Positions 39,935 to 47,502 of a stretch of 64,000 bases of DNA are shown here, piece after piece (position 1 is the stretch's first letter; each line of letters starts with the position of its first letter). Position numbers and translations under genes: made by a program. The notes under the pieces are model-generated. The model was not told the origin of the DNA and did no database searches. It worked only from the letters and a program-made list of their open reading frames with translations. Source of the stretch: Bradyrhizobium sp. WSM1417 (GTDB lineage: Bacteria; Pseudomonadota; Alphaproteobacteria; Rhizobiales; Xanthobacteraceae); the NCBI RefSeq assembly GCF_000515415.1, contig NZ_KI911783.1:350501-414500 (forward strand), given 5' to 3'.

Positions 39935-40687
39935 ATGGGCCGCACAGCTGGCAGGAAAGTCAGTTGCCATGCCATTCAGGGGCGTTCGCCGGGATGGCAC
40001 CATGGTGGCATTCTCATTGTTGCCACCCTCTGCATCGCATGCACTCTCCTGTTTGCGAGCGAAGCCGTGGCTCAATGCTCGGCGCGAGACGTCCTGCGGA
40101 ATCAGCTGAAGCTCAAGCAGGCGCCGTCTGATCGGCCGCAAGTCCCAATCAAATCCGCCGTCGATCTCCCCGCGTGGAAGACGATCCGGATCGGGACGTT
40201 TGCAAACTTCTTCGCCCTCAGCAACGCTTTGGATGCGGCAGGTTGCGGCATCGGAAGCTCGGCTGGCGAAATTCTCGCGCGGCCGACGTTTACCGTTAGC
40301 GCCACGAAGACGAGCGTAGAGCTTTTCACGGTGTCGGCTGCCGAACTGGGCTTTCGAACCGACGCGGCGTTGCTGGCGGACATCTACGCGCGCGCCAAAC
40401 GCTTGGGCTTCGGCCTCGCGGCGGCAGAACTCGGACCACAATTGAGGCTTCAATATTTCGACCAGCCGATCGGTGAGTTTCTCATCATCGGAATGGAGCC
40501 AATCAGGACCTGGCAGGGTGCCCCCGTCATCTTGAATGTCGCCAATGGCGGCGCGGGACTCATCCTCATCGGCCAGGATGGCAGCGCCGACGCACAGATC
40601 CCCGTGGCATCCCGCTTCGTATTCGTGCGGTCCCATGAAACCGCTCCTGCCGAGGAGCAAGAGGCCGTAACGCTTGTCGGCCACTGA
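39935..40687 (+). CDS. Exported hypothetical protein
   Basis: 250 residues from ATG 39935, six bases after GAGAGG. A late hydrophobic segment (GGILIVATLCIACTLLFASEAVAQC) is probably a signal peptide; N-terminal basic residues extend before it. The mature region has two cysteines (QCSARD, AAGCGIG) and no motif I recognise. The C-terminal half is beta-rich with alternating residues. A periplasmic role is likely; function unknown. The 206-bp gap upstream shows no further gene. Confidence 0.7.
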   Translation: MGRTAGRKVSCHAIQGRSPGWHHGGILIVATLCIACTLLFASEAVAQCSARDVLRNQLKLKQAPSDRPQVPIKSAVDLPAWKTIRIGTFANFFALSNALDAAGCGIGSSAGEILARPTFTVSATKTSVELFTVSAAELGFRTDAALLADIYARAKRLGFGLAAAELGPQLRLQYFDQPIGEFLIIGMEPIRTWQGAPVILNVANGGAGLILIGQDGSADAQIPVASRFVFVRSHETAPAEEQEAVTLVGH

Positions 40688-40732
40688 ATTTCAACTGTGC
40701 CCAACTCAAGACGCAAGCCGGCATCCCGCAGC

Positions 40733-43015
40733 CTAGGCCACCAGCGCGGCGTCCTCGCCTACGCCGTCGATGCCGCGCTGCGCGGCGAGCAGGCTGATGA
40801 TCTCGGCATTCGGCCGGGCCTTGCTGAACAGAAACCCCTGGCCTTCGTCGCAGCCCTCAGTGCGGAGGCAGCTCAGCTCGGTTTCGGTCTCGACGCCTTC
40901 GGCGGTGATGGTGACGCCGAGGCCCTTGCCGAGGCTGACGATGGAGCGGATGATCGCCTGGGCCTCGCGATTGGCGCCGAGATCGCGCACGAAGGACTGG
41001 TCGATCTTGATCTTGTCGAACGGGAAGCTGCGCAGATAGCTCAGGCTGGAATAGCCGGTACCGAAATCGTCCATCGAGACGCGCACACCGAGCGCGCGCA
41101 ACGCGTGCAGCGTCGCCAGCACCTGGGCGCTTTTCTCCAGCAGCAGCGTCTCCGTGATCTCGAGCTCGAGCCGCCGCGGCGGCAGGCCGGAATGCTTCAG
41201 CGCATCCGTTACCACCGAAAGCAGATTGCCGCTGCGGAACTGGAGCGGCGACAGGTTGACGGCGACGCGGACGTCGTCCGGCCAGGTCGCGGCGTCGTGA
41301 CAGGCCCGGCGCAGCATCAGGCCGCCGAGCGGGTTGATCAGCCCGGTTTCTTCCGCGACCGGAATGAACTCGGCCGGGGGGACCATGCCGCGCTCGGCAT
41401 GCGGCCAGCGCACCAGCGCCTCGAAGCCGGTGATGCGGCCGCTCTGAAGGTCGATCAGCGGCTGGTAATACGGCCGCAGCACGTCGTTCTGGATGGCGTC
41501 GCGCAGCTCGACCTCGATCTTGCGGCGGGTCTGCGCTTTCGCATCGAGCGCCGCCTCGAAGAACGCGAACGAGCCGCGCGCATCCAGCTTGGCGCGCGAC
41601 AGCGCCATGTCGGCGCTCTTGAGCAGCTTTTCGGAATCGTCGCCGTCGCCCGGCGCCATCGCGATGCCGATGGAGGCGCTGATCACCACTGAATGGCCGT
41701 CGAGCAGATAGGGATCGGCGATGGCTTCCAGCAGGCGCTTGGCCAGCAGCACCGCATCCTCGGGACGCGTCAGGCCGCTCTGCACGATTGCAAACTCGTC
41801 CGAGTTCAGCCGCGCCAGCGCGTCCTCCTCGCGCAAGGTCGAACGCAGCCGCTTGCCGACGCCGCGCAGCAGCTTGTCGCCGACCGCGTGACCCAGCGTG
41901 TCGTTGACCGCCTTGAAATTGTCGAGCCCCAGCATCAGCAGGGCGACCTTGTCGGTGCTGCGCCTCGTATGCAGCAGCATCTCGTCGACCTGCTGGCGCA
42001 GCAGGTTGCGGTTTGGCAGACCGGTCAGCCCGTCATGCTGGGCCATGAAGGCGAGCCGTGCCTCGGCGCGCTTGCGCTCGGTGATGTCCATCAGCGCGAG
42101 CAGCACCGCGGGCCGCTCGGCATAGGTCAGTTCGCGGGAATAGATCGCAAGGTCGATCAGGGCGCCGTCGGCCTTGACGTGCTTCCAGGTGCGGCCGGCC
42201 TGCTCCTCGCCGGCCGAATCGGCGGTCCAGGGCGGCTTGCTGTCGAAGGCCTGAAGGGAACGGATCGTCAGCAGCTCGAACTCGGCGCGGCTGTAGCCGT
42301 AATGGGCGACAGCTGCATCGTTGACGCCGAGGATGCGCTCGTCGCCGAGCGCGCAGACGATCATGGGGACGGGATTGCCGTCGAACAGCAGGCGGAACGA
42401 GGCCTCGCGCTGCTTCAACTCGGTGATGTCGACGCGCAGGCCGACGACGCCGCCGTCGTCGGTCAGCCGCTCGTCGATCAGAATGACGCGGCCGTCCGCC
42501 AGCTTCTGCTCGTGGCGTGAGCCGGGCTGATAGAGCTTTTGCAGCCGCTCGGCGATCCATTCTTCCTCGTGGCCGGCGGCTTCGGGATAGTCGCCGCGGG
42601 CGACGCCGATGCGCAACGTGTCCTCGAGGCGCGCGCCTTTCTCGAACAGATCGGCGGTCTTGCTGTAAATCTCCGCGTATTGCTTGTTCCAGAGGACATA
42701 GCGGCCCTCGGCATCGAGGAACACGATGCCTTGCGGCAGGATGTCGATGGCCTGGCGCAGGCGCTCATGGGATTTGCGCGCTTCCGCGATCGCGGCCTCG
42801 GCACGGCCGCGCAGAACTTCGTCGCGTTCGGACGGAGGACGAGGGGCGCGCGCAAAGCGCGGCTTGCGCGGGTGCAGGCCGGACCTGCCAAGCACGCTTC
42901 CCTTTCGCTTTTTTGGTCTTCGAAACCCCAAACTCAACTTCACTCGTCCCAGTCGCACCCAGCGACCGCAACTCTTGGGGCAAGTGTCTGAAAGAAAGGT
43001 AATCTTGGGTGGCAT
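40733..43015 (-). CDS. PAS-GGDEF-EAL protein with degenerate GGDEF
   Basis: 760 residues from ATG 43013-43015; a longer in-frame reading to 43189 lacks support. A basic N-terminal region precedes two PAS domains (RLRQAIDILPQGIVFLDAEG, FRLLFDGNPVPMIVCALG), a GGDEF domain and a C-terminal EAL domain. The GGDEF signature is N404-S-D-E-F408 instead of GGDEF, and the metal Asp in LGLDNFKAVNDTLGH is Gly, so cyclase activity is unlikely. The EAL domain is intact (FEALVRW, NLSPLQF, ITETLLLE, DDFGTGYSS, KIDQSFV, AEGVET), so c-di-GMP hydrolysis is expected. There is no membrane helix. Confidence 0.93.
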   Translation of the reverse strand: MPPKITFLSDTCPKSCGRWVRLGRVKLSLGFRRPKKRKGSVLGRSGLHPRKPRFARAPRPPSERDEVLRGRAEAAIAEARKSHERLRQAIDILPQGIVFLDAEGRYVLWNKQYAEIYSKTADLFEKGARLEDTLRIGVARGDYPEAAGHEEEWIAERLQKLYQPGSRHEQKLADGRVILIDERLTDDGGVVGLRVDITELKQREASFRLLFDGNPVPMIVCALGDERILGVNDAAVAHYGYSRAEFELLTIRSLQAFDSKPPWTADSAGEEQAGRTWKHVKADGALIDLAIYSRELTYAERPAVLLALMDITERKRAEARLAFMAQHDGLTGLPNRNLLRQQVDEMLLHTRRSTDKVALLMLGLDNFKAVNDTLGHAVGDKLLRGVGKRLRSTLREEDALARLNSDEFAIVQSGLTRPEDAVLLAKRLLEAIADPYLLDGHSVVISASIGIAMAPGDGDDSEKLLKSADMALSRAKLDARGSFAFFEAALDAKAQTRRKIEVELRDAIQNDVLRPYYQPLIDLQSGRITGFEALVRWPHAERGMVPPAEFIPVAEETGLINPLGGLMLRRACHDAATWPDDVRVAVNLSPLQFRSGNLLSVVTDALKHSGLPPRRLELEITETLLLEKSAQVLATLHALRALGVRVSMDDFGTGYSSLSYLRSFPFDKIKIDQSFVRDLGANREAQAIIRSIVSLGKGLGVTITAEGVETETELSCLRTEGCDEGQGFLFSKARPNAEIISLLAAQRGIDGVGEDAALVA

Positions 43016-43363
43016 GGCGATGGGACGCACGGTCTGGCGGTCTCGAAAAAACAGCCCGCATTGCTCGTTTGCAAGGCGCGACAGCGCCGATGGGCGCTCC
43101 AGGCGCGCCGCGTCGTCGTCATCGGAGAACGAGATGGCGCAAAATTCCGCGCTGCCTTGAATCATTTCCGGGATCGCGCGCGCTTGCATGCAGAAGGGGG
43201 TGAGTACGCGTCCCGCGCACGAATTTTGGTCAATGCATGAGAGGGTTATTGCATCGTTAAAAATCGGCCGGCCGACGCACTGGAACTGCGACTTCGAGAC
43301 GATATTTCAGCCGAGGGACTGTTTCTTAACCCTGACCCGGTGTTGGGCTATAAGGATGTCAAC
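43016..43363. promoter_or_regulatory. Divergent intergenic region between EAL protein and mepA (348 bp)
   Basis: Separates the minus-strand EAL gene from plus-strand mepA. No supported gene. The AT-richer part from about 43225 (TTTTGGTCAATGCATG, TTATTGCATCGTTAAAAATC) probably holds promoter elements for mepA, but no clear hexamer pair is called. Confidence 0.35.
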
Positions 43364-44308
43364 ATGAGTCCCCGCCGCCTCGCCCCTCTCCTGCTCGTCA
43401 TGACGCTCCTGGCCGCCGGCGACGCGCTGGCCCAGGACAAGGGCAGTGTCAACCCAAAGCCGCTGCCGCCGCTCGCCAATCCGAACGATCCCAATATCGG
43501 CGCCAAGGAGCTGTTCGCGCGAAAGCTGCTGCCGTCGACCGGACCGGCGCACGTCATCGGCTCCTATGTGAAAGGCTGCATCGGCGGCGCCGAGCAGATG
43601 CCGCTCAATGGCGACAATTGGCAGGTGATGCGGCTGTCGCGCAATCGCAGCTACGGTCACCCCGCGATGATCGCGCTGATCAAGCGGCTTGCGGCCCGAG
43701 CGCACAAGGACGCGGGATGGCCGGGCATCCTGGTCGGCGACATCGCCCAGCCGCGCGGCGGGCCGGCGCTGTCCGGCCATGCCAGCCACCAGATCGGCCT
43801 CGATGCCGACATCTGGCTGACGCCGATGCCGGACCATCGGCTCTCGCGCGAGGAGCGCGAGGACATGTCGGCGGTGATGATGGTGCGCCCGGACCGGCTC
43901 GATATCGATCCAAAGGTGTTCACGCCGGGCCATGTGCTGGTGCTGCGCGACGCGGCGCAGGAGCCGGCGGTGCAGCGCATCTTCGTCAATGCCGCGATCA
44001 AGAAGGCGCTGTGCCGCGAGGCCAAGGGCGACCGTTCCTGGCTGTCGAAGATCCGGCCGTGGTGGGGCCACGACTATCATTTCCACATCCGCATGCACTG
44101 CCCGGCGGGCGCGAGCGACTGCGAGGGCCAGCCGTCGCAATCCGAGGACGAAGGCTGCAAGCCCTCCGATCTCGCCTATTGGTTCAGCGACGGCGTGCTG
44201 CACCCAAAACCCCCGCCGGAGCCGCCGAAGCCGAAACCGCCGATGACGCTGGCGCAGATGCCGGCGGCGTGCAAGGCCGTGCTGCACGCGGGCAATGCGA
44301 AGCCGTGA
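43364..44308 (+). CDS. mepA: Penicillin-insensitive murein endopeptidase
   Basis: 314 residues from ATG 43364 with AAGGA eight bases upstream (GTG at 43340 is the alternative). Signal peptide APLLLVMTLLAAGDALAQ. It cleaves D-Ala-meso-DAP cross-links in peptidoglycan without a serine. LAS-type zinc ligands are visible: SGHASHQIGLDADIW (His and Asp) and HDYHFHIRMHC (the second His pair). Cysteines (KGCIGG, LCREAKG, HCPAG, DCEGQ, GCKPSD, AACKAV) probably form disulfides. A Pro/Lys-rich tail follows the catalytic domain. Confidence 0.95.
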   Translation: MSPRRLAPLLLVMTLLAAGDALAQDKGSVNPKPLPPLANPNDPNIGAKELFARKLLPSTGPAHVIGSYVKGCIGGAEQMPLNGDNWQVMRLSRNRSYGHPAMIALIKRLAARAHKDAGWPGILVGDIAQPRGGPALSGHASHQIGLDADIWLTPMPDHRLSREEREDMSAVMMVRPDRLDIDPKVFTPGHVLVLRDAAQEPAVQRIFVNAAIKKALCREAKGDRSWLSKIRPWWGHDYHFHIRMHCPAGASDCEGQPSQSEDEGCKPSDLAYWFSDGVLHPKPPPEPPKPKPPMTLAQMPAACKAVLHAGNAKP

Positions 44309-44529
44309 AGCTCTCCGCCGGGATGACGAATTCCTGGTTGGCGCTATGCGAACCGTCGCCTTTGACCTGTTCCGCCACCCTGTTATGATGACTCAGCGAT
44401 CGCTTGCCGGACCGTAAGTCCGTCGGGCTTGTCGGAACAGCGCTTCCGCCGGTCGCAAGCCTCATTCAACCAACGCCGTCTTGCGCGCGCCGCCTTGCGT
44501 GCCTTGAGCGCGCGCATGGAGCGCTTCCG

Positions 44530-45312
44530 ATGTCCCGCCTTTCCGTGCTTTTTTCGGCCTTGTTCGTTCTGGCCGCGACCCTTTCGCCTGCTGGAGCCGA
44601 GGACAAGACCATCACCGTGTTCGCCGCAGCCTCGATGAAGAACGCGCTCGACGAGGTCGACGCCGCCTACACCGCCAGGACCGGCGTTAAGTTCAGCGTC
44701 AGCTATGCCGCAAGCTCCGTGCTCGCCAGGCAGATCGAGCAGGGCGCGCCGGCCGATGTGTTCGTCTCCGCCGACACCGACTGGATGGATTACGCGATCT
44801 CGAAGAAGACCATCAATGAATCGACCCGGGTCAATCTGCTCGGCAACAGCATCGTGCTGATCGCGCCGAAGGATTCCAGGCTCGACAACGTCGCCATCAC
44901 GCAGGGTTTTGACCTCGCAAAGCTCGCCGGCGACGGCAGGATCGCGACCGGCGACGTCAAATCCGTGCCGGTTGGTAAATATGCCAAGGCGGCGCTGACG
45001 AGCCTGGGCGCCTGGCAGGCGGCGGAGCCGAAATTCGCGATGGCCGAGAGCGTGCGGGCTGCGCTGACGCTGGTCGCGCGTGGCGAGGCCAATCTCGGCA
45101 TCGTCTATTCCACCGATGCCAAGGTCGAGCCCGGCGTGGAGATCATCGGCACCTTCCCGGCGGATTCGCATCCCGTAATCATCTATCCCGTCGCTGCAAC
45201 CACGACAGCAAAGGGTGAGACCAGCGACTATCTCGCCTTCCTACGCTCGACCGCCGCCAAGACCATTCTGGAAAAATACGGTTTCAAGTTCCTGATCAGC
45301 CCCTCCACTTGA
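44530..45312 (+). CDS. modA: Molybdate ABC transporter substrate-binding protein
   Basis: 260 residues from ATG 44530. Signal peptide SVLFSALFVLAATLSPAGAE. Typical ModA opening TITVFAAASMKNALDEVDAAY, with anion-binding serines in FAAASMK and SYAASSVLARQIEQGAPADVF. The GIVYSTDAKVEPGVEIIGTFP block and ATTTAKGETSDYLAFLRS near the C-terminus are also family features. First gene of modABC; it precedes modB by 12 bp. No molybdate riboswitch or ModE dyad was recognised in the 221 bp upstream. Confidence 0.94.
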   Translation: MSRLSVLFSALFVLAATLSPAGAEDKTITVFAAASMKNALDEVDAAYTARTGVKFSVSYAASSVLARQIEQGAPADVFVSADTDWMDYAISKKTINESTRVNLLGNSIVLIAPKDSRLDNVAITQGFDLAKLAGDGRIATGDVKSVPVGKYAKAALTSLGAWQAAEPKFAMAESVRAALTLVARGEANLGIVYSTDAKVEPGVEIIGTFPADSHPVIIYPVAATTTAKGETSDYLAFLRSTAAKTILEKYGFKFLISPST

Positions 45313-45324
45313 TTTTGCGATTTG

Positions 45325-46020
45325 ATGCTCGACATCTCTCCCGCCGAATGGACCGCGATCCTGCTCTCGCTCAGGGTTGCCGTGATCGCGACGCTGGTGG
45401 CAACGCCGTTCGGCATTGCCCTGGCGTGGCTGCTCGCGCGGCGTGATTTCTGGGGCAAGTCGGTGCTCGATGCGCTGGTGCATCTGCCGCTGGTGCTGCC
45501 GCCTGTCGTCACCGGTTATCTGCTGCTGCTGACCTTCGGCCGCCGCGGCCTTGTCGGCGGTTTTCTGGCCGATACTCTCGGCATCGTCTTCGCCTTCCGC
45601 TGGACCGGTGCTGCGCTTGCCTGCGGCCTGATGGCGTTTCCGCTGCTGGTGCGCCCGATGCGGTTGTCGATCGAGGCGATCGACCGTCGGCTCGAACAGG
45701 CCGCCGAGACGCTCGGCGCTGCGCCGTGGAAAGTGTTCTTCACGGTGACGCTGCCGCTGGCGCTGCCCGGCGTGCTCGCCGGCATGGTGCTTGGCTTTGC
45801 CAAAGCGATCGGCGAGTTCGGCGCCACCATCACCTTCGTCTCCAACATTCCCGGCGAGACCCAGACGATTTCGTCCGCGATCTATTCGCTGATCCAGACC
45901 CCCGACGGCGACGCCGCCGCGGGACGGCTCGTGATCGTCTCGATCGTGCTGGCGCTCGGTGCGCTGATCGCCGCCGAATGGTTCGCCCGCCGCGCCACCG
46001 CGCGCCTGCACGGGAATTGA
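45325..46020 (+). CDS. modB: Molybdate ABC transporter permease
   Basis: 231 residues from ATG 45325 (a TTG one codon earlier is possible). About five membrane helices. The EAA-type loop is ETLGAAPWKVFFTVTLPLALPGVLAGMVLGFAKAIGEFGATITF, where ETLGAAPWKVFFTVTLPLALPG couples to the ATPase. It sits 12 bp after modA and 2 bp before modC, in one operon. Confidence 0.95.
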   Translation: MLDISPAEWTAILLSLRVAVIATLVATPFGIALAWLLARRDFWGKSVLDALVHLPLVLPPVVTGYLLLLTFGRRGLVGGFLADTLGIVFAFRWTGAALACGLMAFPLLVRPMRLSIEAIDRRLEQAAETLGAAPWKVFFTVTLPLALPGVLAGMVLGFAKAIGEFGATITFVSNIPGETQTISSAIYSLIQTPDGDAAAGRLVIVSIVLALGALIAAEWFARRATARLHGN

Positions 46021-46022
46021 CC

Positions 46023-46685
46023 ATGCTGCGCGTCGACATCGAAAAGCAGCTCGGCGAGTTCTCGCTGTCCGCCGCCTTCGCGAGCGAAGGCCGTGTCATC
46101 GGCCTGTTCGGGGCGTCGGGCGCCGGCAAGACCTCGCTGGTCAACATGATCGCGGGGCTGCTGCGGCCCGACCGCGGCACCATCGTGATCGACGGCGAGA
46201 CCGTTGACGACAGCGCGGCCGGCATTCATGTCCCGACCTGGCGCCGCCGCATCGGCTATGTGTTCCAGGATGCGCGGCTGTTTCCGCATCTCAACGTCGC
46301 GCAAAATCTCGACTATGGCAGGCGGATGAACGGCCTCGCCCCCGATCCGGCGCAGCAAAAGCGCGTCATCGAGCTGCTCGACATCGGCGCGCTGCAGGGT
46401 CGCCGCCCCGGAAAGCTCTCCGGCGGTGAGCGCCAGCGCGTCGCGCTCGGCCGCGCGCTGCTGTCGCGGCCGCGCCTGCTGCTGCTCGACGAACCGCTCG
46501 GCGCGCTCGACGAGGGCCGCAAGCTGGAGATCCTGCCCTATCTGGTGCGGCTGCGCGACGAGGCCAACGTCCCCATGGTCTATGTCAGCCACGACGTCGC
46601 CGAGCTGCGCCAGCTCGCGACGCAGATCGTGATGCTGAAGCAGGGCCGCGTGACGTCGTTCGGCGGGGTGAAGGTGCTGACGTAG
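46023..46685 (+). CDS. modC: Molybdate ABC transporter ATP-binding protein, short form
   Basis: 220 residues from ATG 46023, two bases after modB. Walker A GASGAGKTSLVNMIAG, Q-loop YVFQDARLFPHL, signature LSGGERQRVALGRALL, Walker B LLLLDEPLGAL, H-loop VYVSHDVAELRQ. The regulatory TOBE/Mop domain (about 130 residues) normally found after the ATPase core is missing; the gene stops soon after the core, at KVLT. It is therefore probably not inhibited by molybdate through that domain. In this group a short ModC may be normal. Confidence 0.93.
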   Translation: MLRVDIEKQLGEFSLSAAFASEGRVIGLFGASGAGKTSLVNMIAGLLRPDRGTIVIDGETVDDSAAGIHVPTWRRRIGYVFQDARLFPHLNVAQNLDYGRRMNGLAPDPAQQKRVIELLDIGALQGRRPGKLSGGERQRVALGRALLSRPRLLLLDEPLGALDEGRKLEILPYLVRLRDEANVPMVYVSHDVAELRQLATQIVMLKQGRVTSFGGVKVLT

Positions 46686-46711
46686 CCATACTGGCGGTCG
46701 CACCCTTCGCC

Positions 46712-46740
46712 GTCGTCCTGGCGAAAGCCAGGACCCATAC
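46712..46740. repeat. Single GTCCTGGC-type palindromic arm
   Basis: GTCGTCCTGGCGAAAGCCAG with CCATACCGCGTGATC after it resembles the left arm and interior of the inverted-repeat elements at 7656 and 16040, but with the stem CCTGGC/GCCAGG in place of CCCGGC/GCCGGG. The partner arm is decayed (CCCCGGGGTTAATGG near 46815). The 46686-46917 gap otherwise shows no gene. Confidence 0.7.
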
Positions 46741-46917
46741 CGCGTGATCTATCAGCGGCAGGTGGTGTGCGTACCAGCGAAGAAAACGTAACTGCCGGTG
46801 TTCGCAAAACTACTCCCCGGGGTTAATGGATCGCGCCGCGAGCGGCGATCGCGCGGCATTGGATGGTGGCGGTGCCGGCCGAGTGATCCTCGCCGACACC
46901 GCTACCGAGAACCGCAA

Positions 46918-47178
46918 CTACCAGCCGCGATCGACGTTGCGCACCTCGCCCGTTCGGGCGTCCACGTCGACCTCCATCCAGCGGCCGGCGCGATCACGGC
47001 CTTCGATCTGCCATTCGTCGCCGAGGAACTCGGTGTGCGAGACGGTCATGACGCCGATGTCGGTGGCGACGTCGAGTGCGACCTGCATCGAGATCTGATC
47101 GCCGGTGTCATAGGCCATCGCAGGCGCGGCCGATCCGAGGCCGATCGCAACGATCGCCGGCAAGATGAACTTTCGCAT
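46918..47178 (-). CDS. PepSY-domain small exported protein
   Basis: 86 residues. Signal peptide (MRKFILPAIVAIGLGSAAPAMA) followed by one PepSY-like domain: ISMQVALDVATDIGV, EWQIEGRDRAGRWMEVDVDARTGEV. PepSY domains often inhibit proteases or bind envelope targets. The gene is isolated between repeats. Confidence 0.85.
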   Translation of the reverse strand: MRKFILPAIVAIGLGSAAPAMAYDTGDQISMQVALDVATDIGVMTVSHTEFLGDEWQIEGRDRAGRWMEVDVDARTGEVRNVDRGW

Positions 47179-47327
47179 GGATTACTCCTGATCAGATGCG
47201 TTTACGCCGCTAAGAACGACCGGCATCACGGAGCGTTCCGGGAGCAGCGGTCACGAAGACGCGCAAATCTTCGGTGGTTGCGGCGATTTGGTGGCGGTTC
47301 CCGCGCTGTCGCCATCGCTCTCCACCC

Positions 47328-47447
47328 TCGTCCTGGCGAAAAGCCAGGACCAATTACCCAGGGAGGAGTGGTGGGGGCAGATCGTCACCACCAGCATTCG
47401 CAAAACAGCAGACGGTGGCTATGGGTCCTGGCCTTCGCCAGGACGAC
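47328..47447. repeat. Inverted-repeat element with GTCCTGGC arms, copy D (120 bp)
   Basis: Left arm GTCCTGGCGAAAAGCCAGGA at 47330 and right arm ending GGACGAC at 47447 (GTCCTGGCCTTCGCCAGGAC at 47425-47444). Same layout as copies A-C, but the stem has T:A in place of one C:G pair on both sides, keeping pairing. The 324-bp gap 47179-47502 holds this and no gene. Confidence 0.8.
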
Positions 47448-47502
47448 ATCGGGGAGGCATATCGCTTCAACGATTCTCACGGCCACGACGCGCGAAACGC
47501 CG

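Noticed and set aside
44309..44529. Molybdate riboswitch upstream of modA
   Set aside because: The 221-bp gap does not show the conserved paired elements I would expect, only short GC-rich repeats.
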